Positions 7,581 through 16,427 of a stretch of DNA of 64,000 nucleotides are shown here, in pieces. The stretch comes from Arthrobacter sp. OV608 (GTDB lineage Bacteria; Actinomycetota; Actinomycetes; Actinomycetales; Micrococcaceae), in assembly GCA_900110595.1 (NCBI GenBank), contig FOEZ01000002.1:248001-312000 (forward strand), in the 5' to 3' direction. The position numbers and the translations under genes were made by a program. How positions within the stretch are numbered: position 1 is the first letter of the stretch; each line of letters starts with the position of its first letter. Below the pieces are notes generated by a model, which had not been told where the DNA came from, did no database searches, and was given only the letters and a program-made list of their open reading frames with translations.

Positions 7581-9107
7581 TTATCCCAGCGCCCATGATC
7601 CGTCGTTCTCGGTTAGTCCGAGGGCAAGGAAGCGTCGTAGGTTCAGTCCTGCGATCCGTAGCTGCAGCCAGGCGTTTGTTCCGGCTGACGCCGCGGTGCC
7701 GAACGCGGCGGTTGCCGCGGGTGAGCCAGGCGAGGGACCGCTCGACCCTGGCCAGTGCGTACGATAGTCGTGTTGGAAGGCCGGGTTCTTGGCCCGTTGC
7801 GGTGTTCGCGTTGCAGCGCGTCGTGTTCGTGCAGCTCGATTTTGCGTCCCTGCGGCGAGGCGTGCACCGGCGCCGGAGTGGGCAGCCGGTGCAGGCGGCG
7901 TCGAACGTGACCCGTCGCTTGGCGGTGATCTTGCGGGTGAGACCATTCGGGCACGTCATGGTGCCGGCTGCTTCATTGACGGTGAAGTCATCGAGGGTGA
8001 ACCCGCGCTCAACGGTCGGGCTCAGCGGCCATGGTTTGATCACCGGTGGACGCGAGGGCGGCGAGCATCTCTCCCGTGCCCTAGGCCGAGTCGGCCAGAA
8101 CCTGGACGCTGGTTCCGACGATTGTGGGGTCCATGCCGATCAGCCGGGCACCGACCGCTCCGTCACTGTTCTCCGGACCGGAGGCCTTAGTCAGTTCCGC
8201 AGCGGTGATCAGCCCGGTGTCGGGCTCGATCACGATATGGGCTTTGAACCCGTATTGCTGCCGGGACTGGGTCTTGTGCGCGCCGGGTGTCGGGGTCAAC
8301 GGTGGAGATCAGCCGGTCAGGGGCGACCTTCCGGGCGATCCGCCACCGCCCGCCGGTCCCGTCTGAGTCCTCGGCCGGTTCCACATCCTGCCCGCCGACG
8401 AGTGCAAGCAGCGCGTACGCATCGGCGGCCTTGCCCTCGAGAGTCCCGGGATCGACCGCGGCCAGCAGCGCCAGCGCGTCGGTGAGCAGCACGGAGATTA
8501 GCCCGTCCTTGGTGTCCTGGTCATCCCAGGCGATGTCCGGCTTGCCGGTACGGGCGTAGTCATACCCCGTCGCGTGCGCCAGCAGCTCCTGGCCCCCGGA
8601 GACATCCCGGCCGAAGCGGCGGACACCTGCGATCAGCTGCGTGATCGTGTCCTGCCTGGCGACCGCATCATCCAGGACCGTCGAATCCACCGCCCTGCGG
8701 CGCTTGCCCTTCAGGGCCCCGGTCTCCCCGACGACCTCGCCGATGGCTTCCATGATCCGGTGCGGGTCCGACGAGGCGGCCAGACGCTTGCGCCAATACG
8801 TCAGCGTGCTCGAGTGGAATCCCGTGTCGGTCAGCCGGTACCCGCACGCTGCCTTCCACCGCAGATCATACGTCAACGCCTCCGCGGTTTCCCGATCAGA
8901 GAGGCCCCGCAAAGCCTGCAACACCAGCACCGACCCGATCACCGGGGCGGGAACCGACGGACGGCCCCGCCGCGACGGGAAGAGGTCCTCCATCATCGAA
9001 TCCGGACACAACCGCCCCCGATGCCTGGCCAAAAAAGCGAAAACACTGCCCGGAGCCAACAACTCCCCCGGCCAGCGCCTCCACATCCAAATACCCGCGT
9101 TGCGCAT
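7581..9107 (-). pseudogene. IS1182-family transposase, broken by frameshifts and a nonsense codon
   Basis: The first part (start 9107, open to about 8293) is a good IS1182-type N-terminus: DSMMEDLFPSRRGRPSVPAP, VLVLQALRGLSDRETAEALT, AVDSTVLDDAVARQDTITQL. The frame then shifts near 8293 to a segment ending LADSA. The expected tyrosine codon there is TAG (about 8081), and GTGEMLAA continues after it. Further shifts occur near 8050 and between 7950 and 7650. The C-terminal pieces (TGCPLRRRC; NAWLQLRIAGLNLRRFLALG) lie in different frames. At least three indels and one nonsense change mean no active enzyme. Confidence 0.88.
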
Positions 9108-9164
9108 CCTCGCGTCCCTGCATTAGACCAGTCTTAACCACCAGCCGCACCAGTCCAGCCGACG

Positions 9165-9194
9165 CGCCCCACAACCACTTTGTTCAGCAGTCTC
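9165..9194 (-). repeat. Right terminal inverted repeat of the IS1182-type element
   Basis: Exact reverse complement of 7393-7422. The following CTAG at 9195-9198 duplicates 7389-7392. Confidence 0.92.
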
Positions 9195-9198
9195 CTAG

Positions 9199-10056
9199 GC
9201 CTTCTAGCCGGTATACACCACAACGTGGATCTGCCCTCAGGCAGCTGTCAAGGTGAGCTATCGCGCGCCGCCCTCCGACTGATATCTCTGTCCAGGTCCG
9301 AGTAGAACACTCAATACAGACAAGTTTCTCCTTCGAGGATGCGGAGACGCGGTCCTGTAGCCGCAGGCTCGCCTTCCAGTTCCGGCCACCGACCCAAAAT
9401 CAGCCTGGGGTTCCCCTAGTGCCGCCCCGAGACCTTGACTGGAGCCCGTCGAAGGCGAGAGGTCTCTCTCGGCCATGCCGGGTCATGAGGGAGGTAGGGA
9501 ATTTGCAACGGAACGGCCAGGTGCTTATCAATAGCGTCGGTGTCGCTGCGGGATGAGCCATGGTCCTCGTCCGGGATAGGCACACTTCGCACCGCTGACC
9601 GAAGTACCGTCGGGGGCGATCAGCAGGTAGGCCCCCTCTGCCCTAGTGAGCCTAATGGTATAGGCCCACGCCGCCGAAGCGGACTTTAGTCAACAACAAG
9701 TACCTGGAGGTCCCCCAGGTAACAGGCCCAAGTAGTCAACGTTGGCCTAGTAAGCTTGGCGCGAAGGGGGCCTCATTGCCAAACGCAGCACACACCAATC
9801 TTCCACGCCCATTTGCGGAGTCCATCCTTGCAGCGGCCGTGGTTTTCGTTCCACTCCAGCGGGCGCTTACGTTAGCTGTGAGATTACTGCTCAAGCGCAC
9901 CGGGCTGCTAGCAAAGACAGACGGCATTTCAGTGGCGGCATGGGCTTTAGGGTGCGCTACGTTCATCCGATGGCTAACCCATAGGATCAGCGGCACGCTT
10001 GCCAGTCATGGCCACTGGTTCGACTCCGGTACGCATCGGTATGGCAGGAACGAAGG
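9199..10056. other. 858-bp stretch without a supported gene
   Basis: This is the sequence that followed the beta-helix stop before the IS arrived, and it runs to the EpsG-type gene. No frame has a good start, RBS or family motif. Minor features are a hairpin ACCTGG-N7-CCAGGT at 9702-9720 and a tRNA T-arm-like patch near 10013-10035 that does not make a full tRNA. It probably contains decayed sequence plus the promoter of the polymerase gene; the immediate upstream AGGAACGAAGG serves as that gene's RBS. Confidence 0.5.
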
Positions 10057-11301
10057 ATGATCGCGCCATATGTAATTCTTTTCGCGGTCACCACCATGTT
10101 CGTCGGTATTGCAGGCTCCTTCAGGGGCAAGTTCATTCTGGTGCGTTGGGTGTCGGCGTCCATCGCGATCCTACTTGTCAGCGTCTTCGCCGGCATCCGC
10201 GACCTGGAAGTCGGCGGCCCAGACGTCATGATCTACGGCAACCGAGTCTTTAACGCGATGGCGGCAACCCCCGAACTCTCTGGGATGTTTAATTACGCCA
10301 TAGCGAAAAACGTTCAGGGAGAAGCCGGGTACTACTTCCTCAACTGGCTAGTCAGCCGTTACACGACGGACCCTCATGTCTTTTACGCCGTCCTAGCAGC
10401 CTTTACCTCGAGCATCATTCTGATGGCGATCATGCTGCTTCGCGAGTACGGGTCGCCAACAGTGATGTGGCTCACATACCTGTTAACGGCCTACGTCGAG
10501 GGATTCAATCTCCTCCGACAAAGCCCCGCCCTCTCCCTTGCTGTACTCGGCCTGGCGCTCGTGCTCCGCTCAAGGTATGGCCTGGGACTCGTGGTCGGTG
10601 GGGCAGGACTCCTTTTCCACAACTCCGCCATCGTGTTCTTCATCATGTGGGGCGTGGCGGTGTACTTAAAAACTCGTCGCCATCGAGTCGGCCGGGCCGT
10701 GTGGGTGGTCCTCGTGGTTGGCGCGCTCGCGCTTGCTGCGGTCGCACCGATCCTCGAATTGCTAAGCAACTCCCTCGCCGACTCGAAGTACCAGGAATAC
10801 CTTGGCGAAGGCGCGCGCGGAGGCCGGGCCTTCGGTGTTGATGCCCTCTATCGAGCTGTGCCGCTCTTGGTCGGTATCTGGGTGCTCGCGGCGACACGGC
10901 AATCCGGTGCGAAACCTGCGCTAGTGCGCGCCCCCCGTTCTCGTGGGGGGGTACTCGTGATGCCACTTCCGCAGCCACGCGAGTCGGCCGTCGAAGCTCT
11001 GTCGAAGGCTCAGCAGATGACCCGGCGCGCCCTAATCGTCGTGCTGGCACTCCTTGCTTTGGAGCTCGTGCTACTTCCGGTACGGGAGATTAGTTACCCG
11101 TTTTATCGGCTTTTGGCCTACTTCGGCTATCTTCGCATCATCGGGTACGGCCTGATAGTGGGATTGATTCCAAAATACCGGCTCGGCGCAGGGCTGGCCA
11201 CGGTCGCGTTCGCTGCAGCGTACTTCCTGCTGATCGTTCTGGGCCGCAACGAGGCCTACTACACTTCGGCAATACTGGATGAATGGCTAAGAGCCAATTG
11301 A
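10057..11301 (+). CDS. EpsG-family membrane protein (putative exopolysaccharide polymerase)
   Basis: 414 aa from ATG 10057 with AAGG immediately upstream. It has about ten hydrophobic segments spread over the whole length and the EpsG-family signature early on: FAGIRDLEVGGPDVMIYGNR, then GEAGYYFLNWLVSRYTTDP and YVEGFNLLRQSPALSLAVLG, followed by a LLFHNSAIVFF segment. EpsG/Wzy-like proteins polymerise lipid-linked repeat units on the outer face of the membrane. A basic cytosolic or extracellular loop (about residues 288-320) separates the two membrane halves. It is the only polymerase candidate in the locus. It stands alone on the plus strand between two non-coding stretches. Confidence 0.8.
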   Translation: MIAPYVILFAVTTMFVGIAGSFRGKFILVRWVSASIAILLVSVFAGIRDLEVGGPDVMIYGNRVFNAMAATPELSGMFNYAIAKNVQGEAGYYFLNWLVSRYTTDPHVFYAVLAAFTSSIILMAIMLLREYGSPTVMWLTYLLTAYVEGFNLLRQSPALSLAVLGLALVLRSRYGLGLVVGGAGLLFHNSAIVFFIMWGVAVYLKTRRHRVGRAVWVVLVVGALALAAVAPILELLSNSLADSKYQEYLGEGARGGRAFGVDALYRAVPLLVGIWVLAATRQSGAKPALVRAPRSRGGVLVMPLPQPRESAVEALSKAQQMTRRALIVVLALLALELVLLPVREISYPFYRLLAYFGYLRIIGYGLIVGLIPKYRLGAGLATVAFAAAYFLLIVLGRNEAYYTSAILDEWLRAN

Positions 11302-12751
11302 TCGTACGCATTCCCGTCGAGAGACGAAGTTATCTTTCCCCCACGGCAGGCCGATCAGCATAACAGGCTAGATTACGCACCCAGGAGCGACGATGCCTCA
11401 ACCCGGCACACATCGTGGCAGATGCCGCTCCTCACCCGCGGACTGCTGGTTATCACGACGGTTCGAGGAACAACCGGCAGACCACCGGTGCAATAACTCT
11501 GCACAGCGACGCCTGCAAGACGCCAGCGAAATCCGAAAGCGCCGCGAGAATCCCCAACTCCGCCTGGGGCCAATAGCGTCGAGTCTATTAGTCAGAGCAA
11601 ATCGGCAGCAGCTGAGTACGGTGAGATTCCGGGCTCTTCGTACTTGGTAGTGAATCAAGTTTCGTGTTTGAAAGCTGAAAGGGTCGTTGCCCTGCTTTGA
11701 TGGATGTTCTCCACGCGTCCATCAAAAGTCAGGAGCTACCAGTCTCGGTGACGGTCGAAAAGTGAACCGATGGAAGCCACGTCGGCGAAATGGCCCACTT
11801 TTCGATCATCGCTAACAGCGAGCCCTGATTGTGTCTCCCCGCACTTCACTGGCGCCTCGGCGTGCAAGTCCTCGCTGTCGAACGCCCCAGCATTCAAGGC
11901 CGTACGTAATGGCTTCTAGGCACGGCCGTTCCGGTCGACTCCTTCCGTCAAGCTCAGCAACGATATGCTCACCGAAGTCCGGCAGCGACCAACCCAACAG
12001 GTCCACGGCCGGTGGCGACGCACCCTCGGACAGGTCGCGAAATAGGCTCAGCGCCGCGTTCGCCCTGACGACGCCACAGGGGTGCTGCCGACTGTCCTGC
12101 TGGTCAGAGAACAGGTCCGGACGCTGCTGGCCACCGGCCCCATGCCGATGCCGATGCGACCGCCGTATGATGCGACAAATCGTGCGTCAGAAACGCACTG
12201 GCTCTGTCCCACGATCTGATTTGGTGGAAAGAGGACAAAGTTTTCATTGTCACCGTATGGTCAACGGGGCTCTTCACGGTTTATGGGAGTGGCAGCCTCA
12301 GGCGCCAACCCGGTTTGCCTCATTCAAGGCTCCTGGTCCTGTCCTTCGTTTAAGGTAAGACACACTTATCCCAGCTGGGCCACGTGCCCCGCTTTTTAGC
12401 TGCGACGCGGGCTCACTTCCCCACCAAACACAAAGAGCCGTCAACGGCGAAATCGGAAGCAAACAACACGGCCATCGAACACATCAAACGAACCGGTCCA
12501 AACGTAGACCCAGTTGGGCAAATGCTGCCACAGGCATGAAAACCTCTCATGCAGAACATTCCACAAAACTTGAAGAGTCGGCAAAGCTCGCGGCTCATGA
12601 TTCCAATTGATACAAAGAGAACGTCATTAAGGCAGAGCTACTAGCCCTTCGACTATCCAGTCAATCCAAATTCAGCAGGAGCCACGCAGGCATCAAGCCT
12701 CAGTACATGTGTACGACGTCCCTTTATTAGACCACGACACGCGTCCTTCGA
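11302..12751. other. 1.45-kb stretch with gene debris, no intact gene
   Basis: No intact gene is supported. A minus-strand frame open from about 12150 to 11812 reads like coding sequence (ANAALSLFRDLSEGASPPAV, GWSLPDFGEHIVAELDGRSR) but has no convincing start or family. Inverted decamers TCGAAAAGTG/CACTTTTCGA at 11755-11764 and 11796-11805 resemble IS-type ends. Short frames near 12420-12600 look random. The stretch is best read as debris left by past insertions and deletions between the polymerase gene and the leftward glycosyltransferase operon. Confidence 0.5.
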
Positions 12752-12762
12752 TTAAGGACGCG
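12740..12762 (-). terminator. Hairpin at the end of the leftward glycosyltransferase operon
   Basis: Perfect 9-bp stem CGCGTCCTT/AAGGACGCG (12740-12748 and 12754-12762) with a 5-base loop that includes the TAA stop of the pyruvyltransferase-like gene. It closes a five-gene leftward unit. No U-tract follows, so it would be a hairpin-only actinobacterial-type terminator. Confidence 0.5.
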
Positions 12763-13849
12763 CGGAGCCCAGAACATCGATGACCGCAGACCACATTCGA
12801 TCATTTTCGGCAAGTAGTTCGGGTTGCTTAGCCTCCAAAATAGCTAAGCCTTCGTCATCCGCTATGAGGTTTTCTATAGACTCCTTGATATCTTGTTCTG
12901 CGGAAAAGAGCCAGCGCTCCACCCCATAGTCACCCAGCAACTGTTCATACTTGTGAGACCAGCCGAAGGCGAGAACTGGAGTGTTTTGAGAAAGGGCACC
13001 AACGATAGCGTGGAAACGACTTGCAATGGCGACGCGCGCATTCCCGATCACACCTTTCAACACAAGTGGATTCTTATCCCGGAATACGTCGCAGTCAAGC
13101 TGCTGAGCGACCCGGTGGGCGATGTCGTTGTCATTGAATTCGTGAACGACGATCACCGGTTCGATCCCAGCAGCACGCAGGACTTGCCCAGCCGTGATAA
13201 AGGAGTCGGTATAGGCATCCTCGCCCAATCCGGTGTGCGTAATCATCTTGACATTCGGAACAAGGGCAGCGTAATCACCACTGAACCGTGAGCTTCGCGG
13301 TGCTTTCAGCCCAATTGTAAAATCTGGCGACAATTGGACGTTGATCGCAGGATCCAGTTGGCGGACATGGGCCAGGCTTACTTGGTCCCGAGCAAAAACA
13401 AGTTCAGCACTGACGAGAAGTTGCTTGGACCATTTTCGTTGCTCTTCGTTCTTGAAAGGACCGAACGCCTGTGGGAGAAACACTGTTGGAACGCCACGTT
13501 TCTTGCGGCGATCGGCGACAAGCGCTTCGCGCTTGCTGCGAACAGGCGAGAAGCTGTCGCTGTAAGCGAACCCGGCGGCATCCAGGACGCCGCTCACGTC
13601 AGTCTCGCTAGTGAGACCGAAGGCGTCTCTCAGTTTTGCTGGCACCAAGGAACCTACGAAACCACTAGCGAGGGGCGCCTGATTCATCAGCAGCGTCTGT
13701 CGCATCCCTAAGCGGGCTCGGACATCATATGCAGACCCGTTTGGTGAAACGGCTATGGGAAACTTGCCTCCCAGCCGTTCAGCGACGGCATACATCATCA
13801 ACTCGGCACCCTTGTTGTGGGTGTTTACGCCCCGCAGGTCAATAGTCAT
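12752..13849 (-). CDS. Polysaccharide pyruvyl transferase family protein
   Basis: 365 aa. Family hallmarks are the N-terminal IDLRGVNTHNKGAELMMYAV, the central TVFLPQAFGPFKNEEQRKW, the FARDQVSLAHVRQL segment and the C-terminal VAIASRFHAIVGALSQNTPV. In this family (CsaB, WcaK/AmsJ) the enzyme transfers pyruvate from phosphoenolpyruvate to a sugar as a ketal, giving the polymer negative charge. Its ATG at 13849 overlaps the stop of the flippase fusion gene by ATGA, so translation is coupled. It is the second pyruvyltransferase-like protein of the operon; sequence divergence suggests a different acceptor. Acceptor sugar unknown. Confidence 0.88.
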   Translation of the reverse strand: MTIDLRGVNTHNKGAELMMYAVAERLGGKFPIAVSPNGSAYDVRARLGMRQTLLMNQAPLASGFVGSLVPAKLRDAFGLTSETDVSGVLDAAGFAYSDSFSPVRSKREALVADRRKKRGVPTVFLPQAFGPFKNEEQRKWSKQLLVSAELVFARDQVSLAHVRQLDPAINVQLSPDFTIGLKAPRSSRFSGDYAALVPNVKMITHTGLGEDAYTDSFITAGQVLRAAGIEPVIVVHEFNDNDIAHRVAQQLDCDVFRDKNPLVLKGVIGNARVAIASRFHAIVGALSQNTPVLAFGWSHKYEQLLGDYGVERWLFSAEQDIKESIENLIADDEGLAILEAKQPELLAENDRMWSAVIDVLGSARP

Positions 13850-16233
13850 AGCGTGTTGTAGCTCCTAAGCGCATCGAGGTCTCTTTTGGCAGAATACGGC
13901 GTCAGGCTTGCTGAATCGGCGAAGCCGAAGCCAATTAGCATCACCACGCGCTCGTGGCTATTCAGCCCAAGAAGCTTTCCCATTCGTTTATCGCGTTCTA
14001 AAATGTCCGGCCAATTGATGCACACCGAGGCAACGTTTTGAGCCTCTAAACCAAGAATGAAGGACATAGCTGCCAAGCAACCGTCGGTGTAAATGAGATG
14101 GCGGTCACGCTCGTCCGAAAATGCCGAAAGGTCCCCAACGATGACAGCCAGCCCGGGCAGATTGTGTCCATAGCCCGCTGTACCCATGGGCACAGCCGCC
14201 ACCTGGCGAATCATTTCCGGATCGTCGAAAATTCGAAAAGTAAACGGCTGCCTGTTGCAGGCCGAAGGGGCCTCACGGGCCACATTCATGGCGAGATCTA
14301 CCAGTTCTCTGGGGACCGGCTTTGGTTCGAACCACCGAACCGACTTTCGACGAACGGCTAGCTGAGTCAATGTTTCGATATCGACCGGGGGCTCGTCAGT
14401 GTAAGGCGCATGCGGTCCACTTTCAGGACTCCCGTCTGATGCCCAATCAATCGCATAAAAAGTGGACTGAGCCTGCCGGATGACAGCACTGGTGCTCAAC
14501 TCGGTCGCCTCGAAGTATCGACGCAAAACCTCGCGGGCCCAATCTTGAACTTCGTCACTGATGAATTTCGGTTGGTGGTCTTTGGCCGAACGCAGCAAGG
14601 CAACAGTTTCCGCAATGTAATCGACCCCAAAGGTTTCGCGCCGAGGGACCATAGTTAGGCCTTTCTCCAGCATATGAATGTTGCGCCGCAAAAGGAATTC
14701 TTGTTTGCCGTCAGCATATCTCTTGGCAAAGGCCTGGTGGCCCTTAGCGACCACAAACTCCTCGCGCTTGAAAGCGTCACTGAACATTGAATAATAGACA
14801 AATCTGTGAATTCGACTTCCGCTGCGCAGGCTCTGAATGACTTTGTGGCGCCGACGGCCAAGCGACTTCCGCAAGTTTGGCGAAATCTTCATTTCCGTTC
14901 CTTTTCCACCCATAAAAGCAATGAGATATCTAACCGGCGCGATCAAGGCTAGCGCCATCTGGAGGCCGGCCGGCCTCGTTGAGGTTCCTATAAAACACGA
15001 TAAAAAAGACGCGACTATGTAGGAAACTAATGTCGCAACTGCAGCGCCCGCCAATCCCATAGTAGGAATAAGCAAGAAGTTGAGGCCAATGTTAAGCGCT
15101 GCTCCTAGAAAGTGGCGAATGAGGGAGGCAAACAGTAGGTCTTCGACAAGGATCCACTTACTGAAAACAGCACCCATGAATACGAAAGGCAGGGCTAATA
15201 CGTGAATCTGGAGTATTTGCCCTGACAGCGAATAATCAGACCCGTACAACAGCGTCAGGAATGCTGGCCCCAGCAAAAACGCAGCAGCGGCAATGCCTAT
15301 GCCTGTCCAGCATGCCAGATCGTATGATCGCTGAAGAGATCTGCGGTACTGACTACTAGCACCCCCATACTTCTTACGCACACGTATCAAACTAGGAAAA
15401 GTCGCAGTCATGAAGACGACGGGCAAAAAGTAGAACATCTCTGAGAATCTTGACGCCGCAGCATAGATTCCAACGCCAACGCTGCCAACGAGGGCCTGGA
15501 TAATCAGAATGTCGCCCCGACTATTGACCTGTTGGGCGATCCCGGAGAGAAGAAGAATCCAAGACTTGCCCAATAGTTGGTGAACGCTGTGAATCCTTGG
15601 CCGTCCCAGCCCCACCGACTGTCTGTCCAAGTAGAACCGGAGGAGCAGCCCTAAGGAAATAAACACTGACTCAGCAACATACATCCAGAGGAAAATCCAA
15701 AGATCCACTCCTAGGACTGCAGCGCATAGCCGGGCAGCCAGGAATGCAAGTACGACAGAAATCCTGACTACTGCGCTCTTGCGACTCTCGACACGAGCTT
15801 GAAACCAATATTCCGTCGCGTCGAAGCCCCGAGATATCAGCACCAAGAGGGCGACAGCCGTCGCTTCCAACACCACGGACTGTCCAGCAGTCAAGGAGAC
15901 TGACAACAACAACGCATACGCTAGGACGGCAAAGAACTCCCTGATGACGATCAGTGCCGTCATCGTTCGCCGCTGATGCTCGGGATTCTCCACCAGAGAC
16001 TTGATGGCCAGTCCAGCCAGACCCGCTGTTACTATCGACATTCCAATGTTTGCCAAGTTTGTCGCATAGCTGAAAATACCGAACTCGGCAACGCCAAGCA
16101 CTCGTGCCAAAATGATGCCGCTCACCGCCGTAGCGGCCATACTAATGATCTGTTGCAAAGTCGCCCAGGTTGCGCTACCCAGGATGTTCTTGTTGGGAGC
16201 AATAATCTGACGGCCCGCAGCCCTATGCTTCAT
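13846..16233 (-). CDS. Wzx-type flippase fused in frame to a nitroreductase-like domain
   Basis: 795 aa, uninterrupted. Residues 1-440 are a polysaccharide flippase (about 12-14 membrane helices; start region ILGSATWATLQQIISMAATA, GIILARVLGVAEFGIFSYAT, central QQVNSRGDILIIQALVG). Residues 448-795 are soluble and end in an FMN nitroreductase-type fold (VRRKSVRWFEPKPVPRELVD, REAPSACNRQPFTFRIF, FILGLEAQNVASVCINWPD). Stand-alone proteins like the second half occur beside pyruvyltransferase genes in polysaccharide loci. An in-frame ATG at 14892 (M448) has AAAAGGAAC upstream, so a separate C-terminal product could also be made. The flippase moves lipid-linked units outward; the role of the redox-like domain is unknown. 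Confidence 0.82.
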   Translation of the reverse strand: MKHRAAGRQIIAPNKNILGSATWATLQQIISMAATAVSGIILARVLGVAEFGIFSYATNLANIGMSIVTAGLAGLAIKSLVENPEHQRRTMTALIVIREFFAVLAYALLLSVSLTAGQSVVLEATAVALLVLISRGFDATEYWFQARVESRKSAVVRISVVLAFLAARLCAAVLGVDLWIFLWMYVAESVFISLGLLLRFYLDRQSVGLGRPRIHSVHQLLGKSWILLLSGIAQQVNSRGDILIIQALVGSVGVGIYAAASRFSEMFYFLPVVFMTATFPSLIRVRKKYGGASSQYRRSLQRSYDLACWTGIGIAAAAFLLGPAFLTLLYGSDYSLSGQILQIHVLALPFVFMGAVFSKWILVEDLLFASLIRHFLGAALNIGLNFLLIPTMGLAGAAVATLVSYIVASFLSCFIGTSTRPAGLQMALALIAPVRYLIAFMGGKGTEMKISPNLRKSLGRRRHKVIQSLRSGSRIHRFVYYSMFSDAFKREEFVVAKGHQAFAKRYADGKQEFLLRRNIHMLEKGLTMVPRRETFGVDYIAETVALLRSAKDHQPKFISDEVQDWAREVLRRYFEATELSTSAVIRQAQSTFYAIDWASDGSPESGPHAPYTDEPPVDIETLTQLAVRRKSVRWFEPKPVPRELVDLAMNVAREAPSACNRQPFTFRIFDDPEMIRQVAAVPMGTAGYGHNLPGLAVIVGDLSAFSDERDRHLIYTDGCLAAMSFILGLEAQNVASVCINWPDILERDKRMGKLLGLNSHERVVMLIGFGFADSASLTPYSAKRDLDALRSYNTL

Positions 16234-16427
16234 TCCCAGACCTTCTTGGAGACCGAGGACGAGAAATCTTTCTAGGGGGTCCTGCTAACCAGTGTTTGGT
16301 GGCTACTTGGGTCAACAAGCGTCGAAGTGAATCGGATAAAGGTGAGTCCGGCGTATTCCGCTGACGCGACACGCAGATAGCAGGCACGAAACATTTCTTG
16401 AAATCGCCATTAGGAGCAAAATACTGA

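Larger units (their letters stand above)
7393..9194 (-). mobile_element. IS1182-family insertion sequence (inactive)
   Basis: 1802-bp element with perfect 30-bp terminal inverted repeats at 7393-7422 and 9165-9194, each starting GAGACTGCTGAACAAAGTGG from its outer end. It is flanked by a CTAG target duplication at 7389-7392 and 9195-9198. A 4-bp duplication and the transposase type fit the IS1182 group. The left CTAG contains the TAG stop of the beta-helix gene, so insertion left that gene intact. Ends are perfect although the transposase is broken, implying fairly recent arrival of a copy that was already defective or decayed quickly; transposase from another copy could still mobilise it. 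Confidence 0.9.

Noticed and set aside
9951..10037. tRNA-like patch: T-arm ACTGG-TTCGACT-CCGGT, a partly pairing acceptor stem and a TTGCCAG loop-like segment
   Set aside because: The anticodon stem does not pair, the D-arm is not standard, and the length of 87 bases would need a long variable arm. At most a decayed tRNA; not annotated.
11831..12358. 175-codon plus-strand frame in the debris region
   Set aside because: Arg/Ser/Pro-rich with no motif, opposite a more coding-like minus frame; neither is an intact gene.
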